Assembly: GCA_946894095.1 (NCBI GenBank)
Contig: OX335641.1
Location: 7,334,501 to 7,398,500 of the forward strand
Length of the DNA: 64,000 nt
Direction of reading: 5' to 3'
Source of the DNA: Incurvaria masculella
Lineage: Eukaryota > Arthropoda > Insecta > Lepidoptera > Incurvariidae
The notes beneath the pieces were generated by a model. It saw only the letters and a program-made list of their open reading frames with translations. It was not told the DNA's origin and did not search any database. This document shows, one piece after another, positions 13,016-22,949 of this stretch (its first letter is position 1; every line of letters starts with the position of its first letter). Both the position numbers and the translations under genes were made by a program.

Positions 13016-13775
13016 TTAATACAAACATTAATCTTCAGTTTTAATTTGGCCGAGCACTAATATTCTACACCAATGCGAATGTGGGCCGATGTCATAAAAA
13101 GTACCTCCTGCTTTCTTTTACTTCCAAACTCTGTCGGCGCAGATATTGATCCAGCCAGGTTATTTGTTTTTTCAGCTATTCTCATGTAAATCGTTTTGTG
13201 TTAACTTTTACAGCCCATCTGGGTAGTGAAAGCCATCAACAGCTTCTAGGGCGGCTTCCGACCTCCGACCGCCGCCCGCCCCGCCCCGTCCCGCCCTAGC
13301 CGGCCGCCCGGAACGCGCCCAAGTGCCACCGCGTGCAACGTGCAGACAACAGCTAACACTGAGCACATGTCCTTACCATAACATGGGTGTAAAGATTCCA
13401 AGATATTTATTTAAAGGAGCTAACAAAACATAAAAATACAAACTATAGTAAAATAAAAAAAATGCCTAACAAGCGTTTACATAAATAAATTAATCGTAAT
13501 TAAAATGTACAGACAGGAATTGGGAGAGAGGGGGTGTACGTGTGAGTGTGAGAGAAAGGGGGTGTTGGGTGAGTTTTGTGTGGTTGCATGTGTGTGAGTG
13601 AATCAAACAAAAAAAAAATATAATAACAATAAATACATATATTTATGTTTATTCATCGATATCAGAATGTTTTTTTAATAAACAAGCCAAGCGGAAATCT
13701 CTCAATGAGTGTGCAAACCTGTGATTAGTATGAATGAATGCCAAATGTTATGAGGTTAACAACATAGACCGGGTC
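13016..13775. other. Unassigned region with GC-rich and GA/GT-rich patches
   Basis: A GC-rich block at 13245-13345 follows a possible splice-acceptor-like site (see findings). 13500-13700 is GA/GT-rich. Read on the minus strand, that part resembles the CT/CA-rich LINE 3' UTR at 2727-2990, but the match is too weak to call. Confidence 0.3.
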
Positions 13776-13779
13776 GTAA

Positions 13780-14250
13780 CCTATGTTGTGTGGGGACTTG
13801 CCTTGCATATCAGTGGTCTGGGTTCAAATCCTCGCCCCGTTGATGCACCGCCTTCTTTCTCTTTCTTAGTTTCTTTCTTTCGTCACGGAGGCGAGTTGCT
13901 CCATGGCTCTAGGTCCATTTAAAACTGTAAGTCCCCTTCCACTACCCGGTTTAAGCCAGCCCAGGGCGTGTATTCTTGGCATTCAGTCATTGCGGATTCA
14001 GTAGAGTTAACAGTAATGTCAAAGTAAATTCTTCTTCTGTTAACTCTACTGAATCCGCAAGGACTGAATGCCAAGAATACACGTCCTGGTTGGTAACCTG
14101 GTAATTGGATATAAATATGGTACAAAGCGGCAAATATTTTTTTTCCGTGTTTTCCATCCAGGCCAGCCAGGTGCCATGCCAGTCCTGGTATTGCACCTAA
14201 TTCCTTCGGGAATGTGGTGTATTGGTTGCATAAAAAAAGATGTCATTTTT
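13780..14250 (+). repeat. tRNA-headed SINE copy, interrupted by a foldback insertion
   Basis: The head carries a pol III B-box-like GGTCTGGGTTCAAATCC at about 13814-13831. The body follows in family order: CTCCATGGCTCTAGGTCCAT, ACTGTAAGTCCCCTTCC, GGTTTAAGCC, then after the interruption GGTTGGTAACC, CCGTGTTTTCCATCCA and TTCCTTCGGGAATGTGGTGT, ending with an A-rich tail near 14230. The 129-bp hairpin at 13961-14089 splits it. Non-coding; mobilised, if ever, by LINE proteins. Confidence 0.6.
13961..14089. mobile_element. Small foldback insertion, 53-bp stem
   Basis: Arms 13961-14013 and 14037-14089 are reverse complements at 51 of 53 positions with a 23-base loop. It sits exactly where intact SINE copies read CCCGGGTTGGTACC, so it looks like an insertion into the SINE. 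The outermost bases are CCAGG and CCTGG. No protein. Confidence 0.75.
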
Positions 14251-14255
14251 TTTTC

Positions 14256-15309
14256 TCGACGGTTACATCCACGTTACGGTCTTAAACCCATCTTGTCAAG
14301 CCGACAATGTATTTGTTGTTCACATAAAATGGTACATACTTGACGACACTAAGTAGCAGTGAATAAAATGGTGATGTTTAATTTGATAAATAAACAAAAT
14401 TATGTTTAAACGTCAATTGATAGTCTGCAATCTATCTAATGAAAATAAAAATCTATATATTTTTGCGAGAAACGGCATAAGATTAATGCTTTGTTGAGTG
14501 AATATTAATTGTAAGATGGATTACTAGAATGTAAGCAAGTAATCATCTTGATTATACTAACTTATTGTTTGATAATAATGTTGTTACATTGTAAGTCGCA
14601 ATTTATTATTGCTCGCGATAAAGCGCATTTTCTAAATACATTGTATATGTGAGCCAATAAACTCGTAACCTTACTAGTGCAATATAACTCTACGTGCTGA
14701 ATTACATGCTGTAAAATGCATCGCTTGACCGAATTATTCGATACATCGTGACATTGTGGTCATATTATTTTGTTGTGCATAACAGAGTCAGTAAACCATT
14801 ATACGAAACGATTGATGATATTTGAAATCAAACCAATTATTGTTATTTCAATTTCTAGTATCTTCTCGCACCTTTCTCTGATCATTGGACGTAACTATTA
14901 ATATTAATGATCAGAGAAATGTTACGTCTTTTGTAAACCAATATGTTTTAAATTTTAAAACAAAATAAATTTAGAATGCAATGTTCAATCAGCGTTATGT
15001 TTCCCATTTTTAACACGTTTTTATCAATTCGCTTTCTTGTCTTTTTCTCCTCCTCGGTACAAATTTTGCAATCCATTTTAAACAATTTTTCCGATGTGCT
15101 AGATATTAGACGACAATGCAATAAAAAAGTTTTTAAAAGGGACTAAGAATATACAAAAATGTCTTGAAAACTAAAAACGTGGGATGCCATGGATAATAAT
15201 ATATTTTAATAATAATAGTTCGGAGTTTTGAGAGTACCCATGTTTTTTTTCTTTTAGAGAAATTGTTTTAGATTTTAAGACGGCTTAAAAACTAGATACT
15301 AGAACTAGA
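14256..15309. other. Unassigned AT-rich sequence
   Basis: No gene or repeat recognised except two interleaved short inverted repeats at 14874-14928 (TTCTCTGATCATT with its complement, and GACGTAAC with its complement). Confidence 0.4.
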
Positions 15310-15400
15310 TAAAGAAAGGGGACGAAAGAAAGCGTTACGTAGCTCCGACGAGCATTCTCCATGGAAGAGATGATAGAACACAGAGAGAGACCCTAAATTC
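15310..15400 (-). pseudogene. LINE C-terminal fragment
   Basis: The block GCTCCGACGAGCATTCTCCA matches the corresponding stretch of the LINE fragment at 16190-16250, which encodes the YHGECSSEL region. About 90 bp remain, with no open frame of use. Confidence 0.45.
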
Positions 15401-15509
15401 ATCCCTTTGAGATATTTTTATGAAGATTTCAGTTATTTTATGTTAAATAAATAAAAATCTTAAAGATCGTTCTATGCAAAACTTAAACTGAATTGTGAGA
15501 TTAAAAAAA

Positions 15510-15755
15510 ACTTAGCCTGGAATCGAACTCGTATTGCACCAGTCAATAGTGTCGCTTATAAAGAACAAATCCTGTGAAGTTTTTCTCAGAATCAACGAGT
15601 TCGATTCCCGGCTAGGAAAACGGTTTTTCCAAAACATAATAATGCAGTTTTCGTTGTTATCAAAATAGGTCTCATGACTCCTTTGAGTATTTTTCGCTAT
15701 TTCTTATTGGTTTGGATTTGGTCCTGAAGGCCCACTTGAAAAAATCACCTGTATT
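15510..15755. repeat. Dispersed repeat with inverted B-box-like arms, copy 1
   Basis: Homologous to 17697-17930 over blocks such as AATCAACGAGTTCGATT, GGCTAGG and CCTTTGAGT. Inside it, two ~20-bp arms (GGAATCGAACTCGT at ~15521 and ACGAGTTCGATTCC at ~15595) are inverted, and each resembles a tRNA T-loop/B-box. The ~45 bp between them are inverted relative to copy 2. Confidence 0.6.
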
Positions 15756-15825
15756 GCAGGAAATAGGTTTTTCCTGCGTCGGGAGCACTAAAGAGAAAGG
15801 AAGGAGAAGTGGCATGCGCTCGTAA

Positions 15826-16455
15826 CAACAGTTTCAATATTTGTACGCTGGTTGGGTTTGGGTTTGTGCATTGAAGGTGTGACAACAAACTTTTTTTTTT
15901 TATGTAAAGCGCGGCATATGCCGTACGCCAGGACCTCTTAAGGTGCCCGACGACGCCCATGAGCTTTCGAACCGTCGGGGCTGCGAAAACCATGCCGGCC
16001 GGCCAGGTGCTTCTTCACACCATGTTTGAAGGATCCCAGGTGGTACTTAAGGGGAAATAACTCGGCAGGGAGTGCATTCCATAGTTTACCTACCCTATAG
16101 ATAAAGGACCTAGAGGATCGGTTGGTTCTGGTTTTTGGAATGTCGACAGTGTACGGGTGCATTTCCTGCCTGTTCCGTGTTGTGCGATGGTAGAAAGGGG
16201 ACGGAGGGACAGCGTTATGCAGCTCCGATGAACATTCTCCATGGTAAAGACGGTAAACATGTAAAAAACACACTGAATTATCTCTTTTTACTCAATATTT
16301 CAATATTAATTATTTTATTTATATATTTATTTATTTATGTTTCTTGCACTCAAAATCCGGGAAAAGGGTACAACTTAATGCCAGCGGCATTCTCTACCAG
16401 TCGACCTCTGGGTATTGTGGGCAGTAGTGCGAGTAGCAGTTATGGAGACAAATGA
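15826..16455 (-). repeat. Inverted-duplication arm B, carrying a LINE fragment
   Basis: Reverse-complement counterpart of 12761-13007, with an extra ~380 bp in the middle (about 15891-16270). The extra piece is a LINE carboxy-terminal fragment bounded on its 3' side by a run of 11 T on the plus strand, i.e. a poly(A) tail on the minus strand. A later LINE insertion into an older duplicated unit is the simplest reading. Confidence 0.7.
15938..16273 (-). pseudogene. LINE reverse transcriptase C-terminal fragment (111 codons)
   Basis: Open frame starting at GTG within a 5'-truncated LINE. The protein has the motifs YHGECSSEL, PPSPFYHRT, HPYTVDIP, KLWNALPAELFP and SFKHGVKKHL, which belong to the region after the RT domain in many insect non-LTR elements. 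No RT catalytic residues are present, so it is a dead fragment. Related shreds lie at 15310-15400, 20805-20890 and 21500-21600, all in the same orientation. Confidence 0.75.
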
Positions 16456-16784
16456 GCACAACCGTCCTCCCACCTCCTTAGAGAACACGGTGTCATGGGT
16501 CAATATCACGACAATTGATGTAATATTTTTATGCAAGCATCAAACATCGATGTATTTATAAAGCGTGACCAAAATATTTCATTTGCTTTCCTATACAGTT
16601 TTCGCCCGTGAGATATACGAGTACGCATCTCTTCAACAGCGTTAGTATTGGTGGTCTGAAGGGTGCTGGAGAGACACAATTCAAGTGCTGTAAAGTGAAG
16701 GTCACGTGTCGAGCGCGTCCTTGGCGCCACATGCAGCTCGCCCCTGTCCCCCTCCCCCCGCCGCCGCACAGTCGCGACATGAGC

Positions 16785-17123
16785 CCCTAGTCGGACTTCT
16801 CACCTAAATAAATTGGCGTAAACTTCGAAGTTACGTAAAAACCTCAAACCCATACAAGTTTCAATGATTATTCTGTGGTTTTACTTCTTCAACCCGTCAA
16901 AATCAAACTCGGACTACCATTTGTATGAAAACGCGGAGTCGGCGTAAACGGCCACGTCAACGTATTTTACTGCGCCAATACGTTAGCTGTCAAATCAAAC
17001 TCAGACAAGAAAATGTTGGTTCTCTTAACGTCGACTACCCGCTTTTAAATTCTCCATACATTTGAAAACGCCAGTCGATAGGTTTGGCGTAAATACCAAT
17101 TTAGATGATAAGTCGGACTAGGG
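16785..17123. mobile_element. MITE, family 3, copy 1
   Basis: Terminal inverted repeats CCCTAGTCGGACTT and its complement, continuing imperfectly through CACCTAAATaaaTTGGCG against CAATTTAGATGATAAG. About 339 bp, no protein. A second copy in other orientation is at 59345-59607, sharing GAAACGCGGAGTC-like blocks and GAAGTAAAACCACAGAAT. The target duplication is not resolved. Confidence 0.65.
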
Positions 17124-17696
17124 CTTATGGCGCCAACGTGCGCCACCCCTTTCCACTTTCAATATTGATTATTATCGATGGAGAATATTATTGATGAGTA
17201 AATTTAAATAATTAATAGGCCACAAAGCATTTTTCGCTAGTCGTCACAGGAGATCATAGCCATATGGAGATCATAGACCATAGCATAGCGCGCTGTGCTA
17301 ACTCATTATTGTAAATGACTCATATTACCAAAGATAATACTAATAATGATATTACATTGATTGTAAATTACTTACATTCTAAGCCTATGCAGGTCGATCC
17401 CTCGACTCGTTGAACTGAACAGAACTATGACTTTTAAAAACCACCGGCTTTGGAGTGTCGCCCGAGAAATTGTGTTTAAGAGAGTCGTTATCCTATCATA
17501 TAACTACGGGTGATAACTGTTTACATGCTCTTAATATTTAACTATGCTTATGAAATTTTGGATTCTAAAATATTTTGTCAAAATCTACGTCTGTATTTTT
17601 ATTTTCTGGATACTAGCTAATGCATGAATACTGGAACATTTTAATCAGTTTATTAAAAGTCAACACTTTTCTTTAGTTTGTTGCATAACATTACTT
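17124..17696. other. Unassigned AT-rich sequence
   Basis: No gene or repeat recognised. Confidence 0.35.
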
Positions 17697-17930
17697 CACA
17701 GGATTTGTTCCTTGTAAGCGACACTATTGACTGGCGCAATAATACAGGTATTTTTTTCAAAATCAACGAGTTCGATTTGCGGCTAGGGAAACAAAAAATC
17801 TAAAATCGAATAATGCATTTTTCGTTTTTATCAAAATCCGAGAAAGGAGTGATCCTTTGAGTGTTTTTCACTATTTCTTATATTTTCGGATCTAGCCCTG
17901 AAGGCCTACTGGAAAAGTTTACCCTGTATA
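17697..17930. repeat. Dispersed repeat, copy 2
   Basis: Matches 15510-15755 (see there). Here the first ~45 bp (CTTCACAGGATTTGTTCC onward) are in the opposite orientation relative to the rest. It keeps a single B-box-like arm, GAGTTCGATTTGCGGC. Confidence 0.6.
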
Positions 17931-18069
17931 TCTTTTAGATTGGAAAATATTGATTGGCTAATAAGCATTAGAAAAAGTTGTCTATCTTTATGTTGTTTTT
18001 TTTACTGAAAATACAGATATTTACAAAAAAAAAAAACATACAGAGGCTTAATTAAAGCTATGTTTCTCA

Positions 18070-18335
18070 TACAATAGTATTTTACTAATCATTTGAAAAA
18101 CACTGTTCCGATTTGCTTGATATTTGGTATCTAATATTCTACAAAAAATATCTGTGAAATATAATATCTGTGTCTGCACGTTTTTGTTTTGCTGAAAAAT
18201 TCAAAGCAAGTCAAATAACAGGCAAAATAAAATCTTCATACAAATTTTCTTTTTTCTGGTTTGTGAGCAAACACCAATCAAGCAAATTGGAACAGTGATT
18301 TTCAAATGATTAGTAAACTACGTTTTTATGGGGAG
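18070..18335. mobile_element. Foldback/MITE with ~45-bp inverted ends
   Basis: The left arm TTTACTAATCATTTGAAAAA...TTTGCTTGAT (18080-18121) and the right arm ATCAAGCAAATTGGAACAGT...GATTAGTAAA (18273-18316) are inverted with few mismatches. They enclose about 150 bp without an open frame. Family and target site unknown. Confidence 0.65.
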
Positions 18336-18794
18336 CGTAATTTTCTGATGCTTACGGGCCCACCTAAGTTAATAACTTGGTTCAGAATGCAAAAATTCAT
18401 TTTAATATATAAATAAGTAAATCTAAACGACCCAAAGTTTTATTAACCTTTTCCTACCTCTTGAACTAATTAACATTATAGGTAAATATACTTTTTCGTA
18501 CTAAACAGGTACGTCGCTTATTCCAAGGAATGTGGTATTTATTTATGTTTAATTTAATCAATTTATTGTTGTATCGTGAAATATTACAAAAATCTTAAAA
18601 CATAAATGTATACTTTGTAACAATAGTATGCTGACCGTACCGTACGTTGGACAAGTACAAGCCGCCATTTCTATATAGTTTATTTAATGAACTGGCTTAT
18701 AACCGCTTTACTGCATGTGTCTACTTAACAATGTTTTTACTTACGAAATAGTAGGTGTTGATTACAAGATATAAGAAAGCCTCTCAGCCGCCCA
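18336..18794. other. Unassigned AT-rich sequence
   Basis: Nothing recognised. Confidence 0.3.
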
Positions 18795-19000
18795 GATCAG
18801 ATTTAAATATGCATGATACTTTTTATGATGAATGGCTCATACACCGAATTCCCGGAAAAATAAGTTGTGCCATGCCAGGGCCTTTGAACAAATTTTCGCA
18901 TTTGCCGCTTCGACCTACTTTCATTCAATGCGATGGTATCAACCCGGGGGGATGTAACCCTACCAAGTAGGTTCCGAAAAATGGAGTGACGCGCATTCTC
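18795..19000 (-). repeat. SINE fragment
   Basis: Contains the family blocks GTGCCATGCCAGGGCCTTTG, TTGCCGCTTCGACC, ATTCAATGCGATGGTA and CAACCCGGGGGGATG. The tRNA-like head is lost. Open frames on both strands here are repeat sequence. Confidence 0.45.
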
Positions 19001-19015
19001 AACGAAAAAGTACAT

Positions 19016-20804
19016 TTAAAACTAGTCTAATGAAGAAACAGGTGCATACACATGTGTTTTATAAAAATAAACATATAGGTGTTTTTAAAGATACCCGAAG
19101 CAGTGAATCCTTGAGGAGATAAAATAAGATGAAGTAACATAAAAAAAAAAACAACGACCAGAATTTACCTGTTTCGGAGAAAAATAATAAGATTCCACTA
19201 AAAATATCAAAAGTTTGAAAACGAGTTGGCAAAGTCCTCCGTAAGATGTCGTAACGCCTAGGGCTAGGTAAACAAACATCTTTAAATTGCAAAAAAGTAA
19301 GTTTCGTAAAACGTTCCCAAACTGATTTATTTTTAAATTTCATTATGAGAAATTAATTTTGTTTGATTTTTTTATTTTTATTATGATGTTATAAATGTTG
19401 ATACATTTTCGATTAATATACACCCCTGAAGTGGTGCCGGTATTTATAAAATCAACCTATATATAAAATATCATGGCTATTGATGAATCGACGTCAATGA
19501 TCATAGATACGTAGACAACGTATGCTTTGGCCCCTAGGAACCGGAAAATGTATACCTTCCGCCAAAAGAGAAACCTACATTATTTTTTTTTGTTTGGTTC
19601 TTGATATTGACAAGAGGCCAAGGCGTCATGTTTTGAGATTTGGGCTCAACTCGAAAACAAATCTACTAAGATATAGCCTAAAAAAGGACTAGATTAGAAA
19701 AATATGATTTTCTTTGTTATCCGACTGCCCATTCAGGAATTCAGCTAAATTTAACATGACAATAAAAACGTGCAGTAGAGCGATTTAACGTAATTAGTAA
19801 ATTATTTTCTTTTTTTTTTAATTACCAAGCTAATAGGTAAATATTGTAAGGTCCTTGCGGATCTCTTCATAGCGAGGAAACAATTTATAACTTGAGGTAT
19901 TTTTTCCAAGAATAGGAAATATGAAGTAGCTTTGAAAAATACGTATTTTTCGCTAGATTTAATAGTCATTTCAGATATCTTTATAGATTTATGAAGCCCT
20001 GATAAAATTAGTTTTATAATAATCATTCAGTGCAATACAACATTCGGTTAGAGGACTAATAGGCGACCAAAAAAAAGGGACCTGCCACAGGTTAAAGAAA
20101 ATCATTTTCTTTGAGTTTATTTGCTTGAAGTTCAAGCCTTGAACGATCATTCCTGTACGTCGAAACTAGATGGTGGCACTGCAATTTTAACCGAATTATA
20201 TGAGAAGACGTACAGTTTCGTTTCAACCATTTTTTTATGTATAGTAAATCCTACATTATCGAAAAGCAATTGCGCGAAAAATGTACTGAACGGTAGTGAC
20301 GGGTGGTAGTTAAGGGATCAGAATAATTAATATGTTTGTGGATTATACGAAGAGAGAAGCAACAGACTGAGGGTTATTTATTGAACGGCTCGGCTGATAT
20401 ATTGGGGGTAGGGACATAGTGAGCGTGATACAGCTGTTTTGTCCACTAGCGGAGAACGAACTAGATCGAAAACCGAATTGGAACATTGTTTAGTGTGGTT
20501 ATGGTTTAATTTCAATTGAAGAAGTAAGGTCGCATGGTTAAAATAATATTGATTGTGAGAAAATAATTTTACTTATTTGGTAGCAAATTAGCTAATATTT
20601 AATAATGGTTGTGCACATTATATTTGTTAATAAGTGAAGCTGAAATGTATTAAATAGTAAGTGTTAACGCTCGTAATATTTGTAATAGAGCAAGGCTGAA
20701 CTTGATAGATATCGAAATAATGAATTCGTATTTAATATTGCCAAGTGGTTTTTAAAGCACAGAAATTTGGATTTAATTTAAAATGCGACATTTGGTCTGC
20801 TCCG
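19016..20804. other. Unassigned AT-rich sequence
   Basis: No gene, RNA gene or repeat recognised; short open frames only. Confidence 0.35.
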
Positions 20805-20890
20805 AGCCCTCCCGTTAATGCCTATGGGCTTTTGAACTTTCTTGGGTGCAAGGAAAACCGTTCCGACCGGCCAGGTACTTCTTTACGCCT
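20805..20890 (-). pseudogene. LINE C-terminal shred
   Basis: Plus-strand block CCGGCCAGGTACTTCTTTAC parallels CCGGCCAGGTGCTTCTTCAC at about 15994-16018. The minus strand reads GVKKYLAGR-like sequence. It marks the extreme C-terminus of the same LINE family. Confidence 0.45.
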
Positions 20891-21499
20891 GTACACTGAA
20901 AAAAAAATGTTAAAACTGTTTACTGTTTTACCACAGTTAAATTTCAGTAAAATCCTAAATATATTAAATAAAAATAGTACTCCCGATCCAAAAATGCATA
21001 TAGTTTGTAAACGTCAATATAAGTTATTTAATTAAATTTATTATATGTAGTTCAAAAATAACATTACTTGATTAATCAAATATAAAAAAACGATACATTC
21101 AAAGTCGAAAAAAGGAAACACATAAATAATTAAAAAACAACCAATGAACTCATAAATCATTATCAACTAAACAATTAAAGAAGAATAAAAAGCTTTCATG
21201 AAAAGTCTAGATATGAGAGATTGCTGTTCAAGTGTTTGGTGGAGAACATTTTAACAAATCCACAGGTAGTGGTTTAATCGCTTGAAATTGAACTTTTAAT
21301 GTTTGACATTCAATGTTTAAGGCTAACTGTTTTCACTCAGTTAGAGTAACCAATTTACCTTACTTTAACTTTGCAAGACAGTTGCTAGTATTTGAATGAC
21401 CCAATGTTGTGTTTTTGGTGAAATTTTACCGACCCAGTAAGCCTACAGAACAGTTTGGTTATTTTTGTGAATGGGTGGATAGTTGAATTACTGACTATT
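20891..21499. other. Unassigned AT-rich sequence
   Basis: Nothing recognised. Confidence 0.3.
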
Positions 21500-21600
21500 G
21501 CGTATTTAACGATAGTAGAAAGGGTGATGAAGGATGGCGTTACGCAGTACCTAAGAGTATTCCGCGATAAAACACAGAAAGAGAGCCTATATTCCTTCGG
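21500..21600 (-). pseudogene. LINE C-terminal shred
   Basis: GTAGAAAGGGTGATGAAGG and GGCGTTACGCAG parallel the LINE fragment at 16185-16220. Heavily mutated, non-coding. Confidence 0.4.
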
Positions 21601-21644
21601 TTTTGGAGGTTTTTTATGCAACCTGACATGACGGTTTAGGTACC

Positions 21645-21725
21645 AGGGAAGGTCCTGACATGGCACCTAATTCTTTTGGGAATTTGGTGTATTGGGGTAA
21701 TCTCATAACGGTAGTTGTGTGGTAC
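21645..21725 (+). repeat. SINE tail fragment
   Basis: Blocks GGAAGGTCCTGACATGGCAC, GGGAATTTGGTGTATTGGG and CATAACGGTAGTTGTGTGG are the 3' half of the SINE family. Confidence 0.5.
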
Positions 21726-21729
21726 TACA

Positions 21730-22949
21730 AGGTGCAAGCGCCATTGAAAATTTCATTCAGTCCAATGTAGTCGTGCCAAAAATTTAAGGTTTTTCTGTCA
21801 CCTGATTTCCAAGTGGTGTGTCGGCCGATATCACTACAGTACATAGGTCGGGTATTGGCAATTCATTTCCAGTGACATAAAACTATTAACAGTAATAATA
21901 AAAAAGGACCATTAAGATTATTTGCACAGTTACATGATGTGTTGTCTTATTATTAAAACCTTAATATACTAACTATAAATTCGATTGAAAGTGTTTCCAC
22001 TTAAAGACCGTTTACGCTAAAACACTATTCGATGTCTCGAATTTTTCTCGATTTCTGTTTTAATGCTCTGATTTACGGGCTCTCCGGTTGTAACCTTAGG
22101 AAGGACCTCAGAATTCGGAAGGATACTCATTATCCCAAACGTCCCTGAATGCGACCGAAGGCTCGGCGTAAAAAATAATGCCCGCGTTGATGGTTCCGAC
22201 ACTGAAGGAATTACGAGAACAGAAAAGAAAGGGGAACATGTATGTACCGTTCGGTCCAAACTTGGATATTGATTTCCACAGCCCATAGTAAAAGAGAGGG
22301 GGAAATACGTTCGTGAGGAACCCACAAGAGAAAGGCTTCGTGCAACTCATCGGCTACGCAAAGCAAACACTGATTTCAACTAAACTACCTGCTGGTATAC
22401 CTTTATGTGTTCTTGGAAACAAGGCTCAATTCTGACAAATACTTTTGTATTTGCTAACTGAACAGAATTTTTCAATAAAAAACTGGTCAAGCATGAACGC
22501 GTGGAGGGTCCCGTCACTGCTGGACATGGAAAAGCTTCGCCCTCGCCTGATGATATTTTTTTTCAATTTCATACAAAATAAGCGATGGAGAAATCTATCT
22601 TATTCTCAAAAGGAGTAGATGTTTGGGCAAAAGTAATTGACCAAACGAAGCTCGAGCGAAGCGTTTCCGTTTCAGCTTGGGCCAAAATGCTTTCGTATGT
22701 CCGGCTGTCCTGATGTCCGGCTGTGCTCTCTACATGTCTCATTTCTCGACCGATTCTCGTGAAATTTTGTGAGCAGGTTCGATATTTATATTGGTTTTTT
22801 TGTCGATTCCGTTTTTTGAGAAGACCTGAAGCGTTAGGTTAGGTTAACTTAATGCAATAAGAAAAAAAACGTTTTTTTTTTTAGTTTTAGGCTAAGCAAA
22901 TACAGACTCGCGAGGTCTATAGTTCAGAGAGCCACTAGTTAGTGCAACA
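21730..22949. other. Unassigned sequence upstream of the LINE
   Basis: No gene recognised. About 22896-22945 is an inverted match to 31948-31990 (GACTCGCGAGG..., AGAGCCACTAGTTA), so at least that end belongs to a dispersed repeat. Confidence 0.35.
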
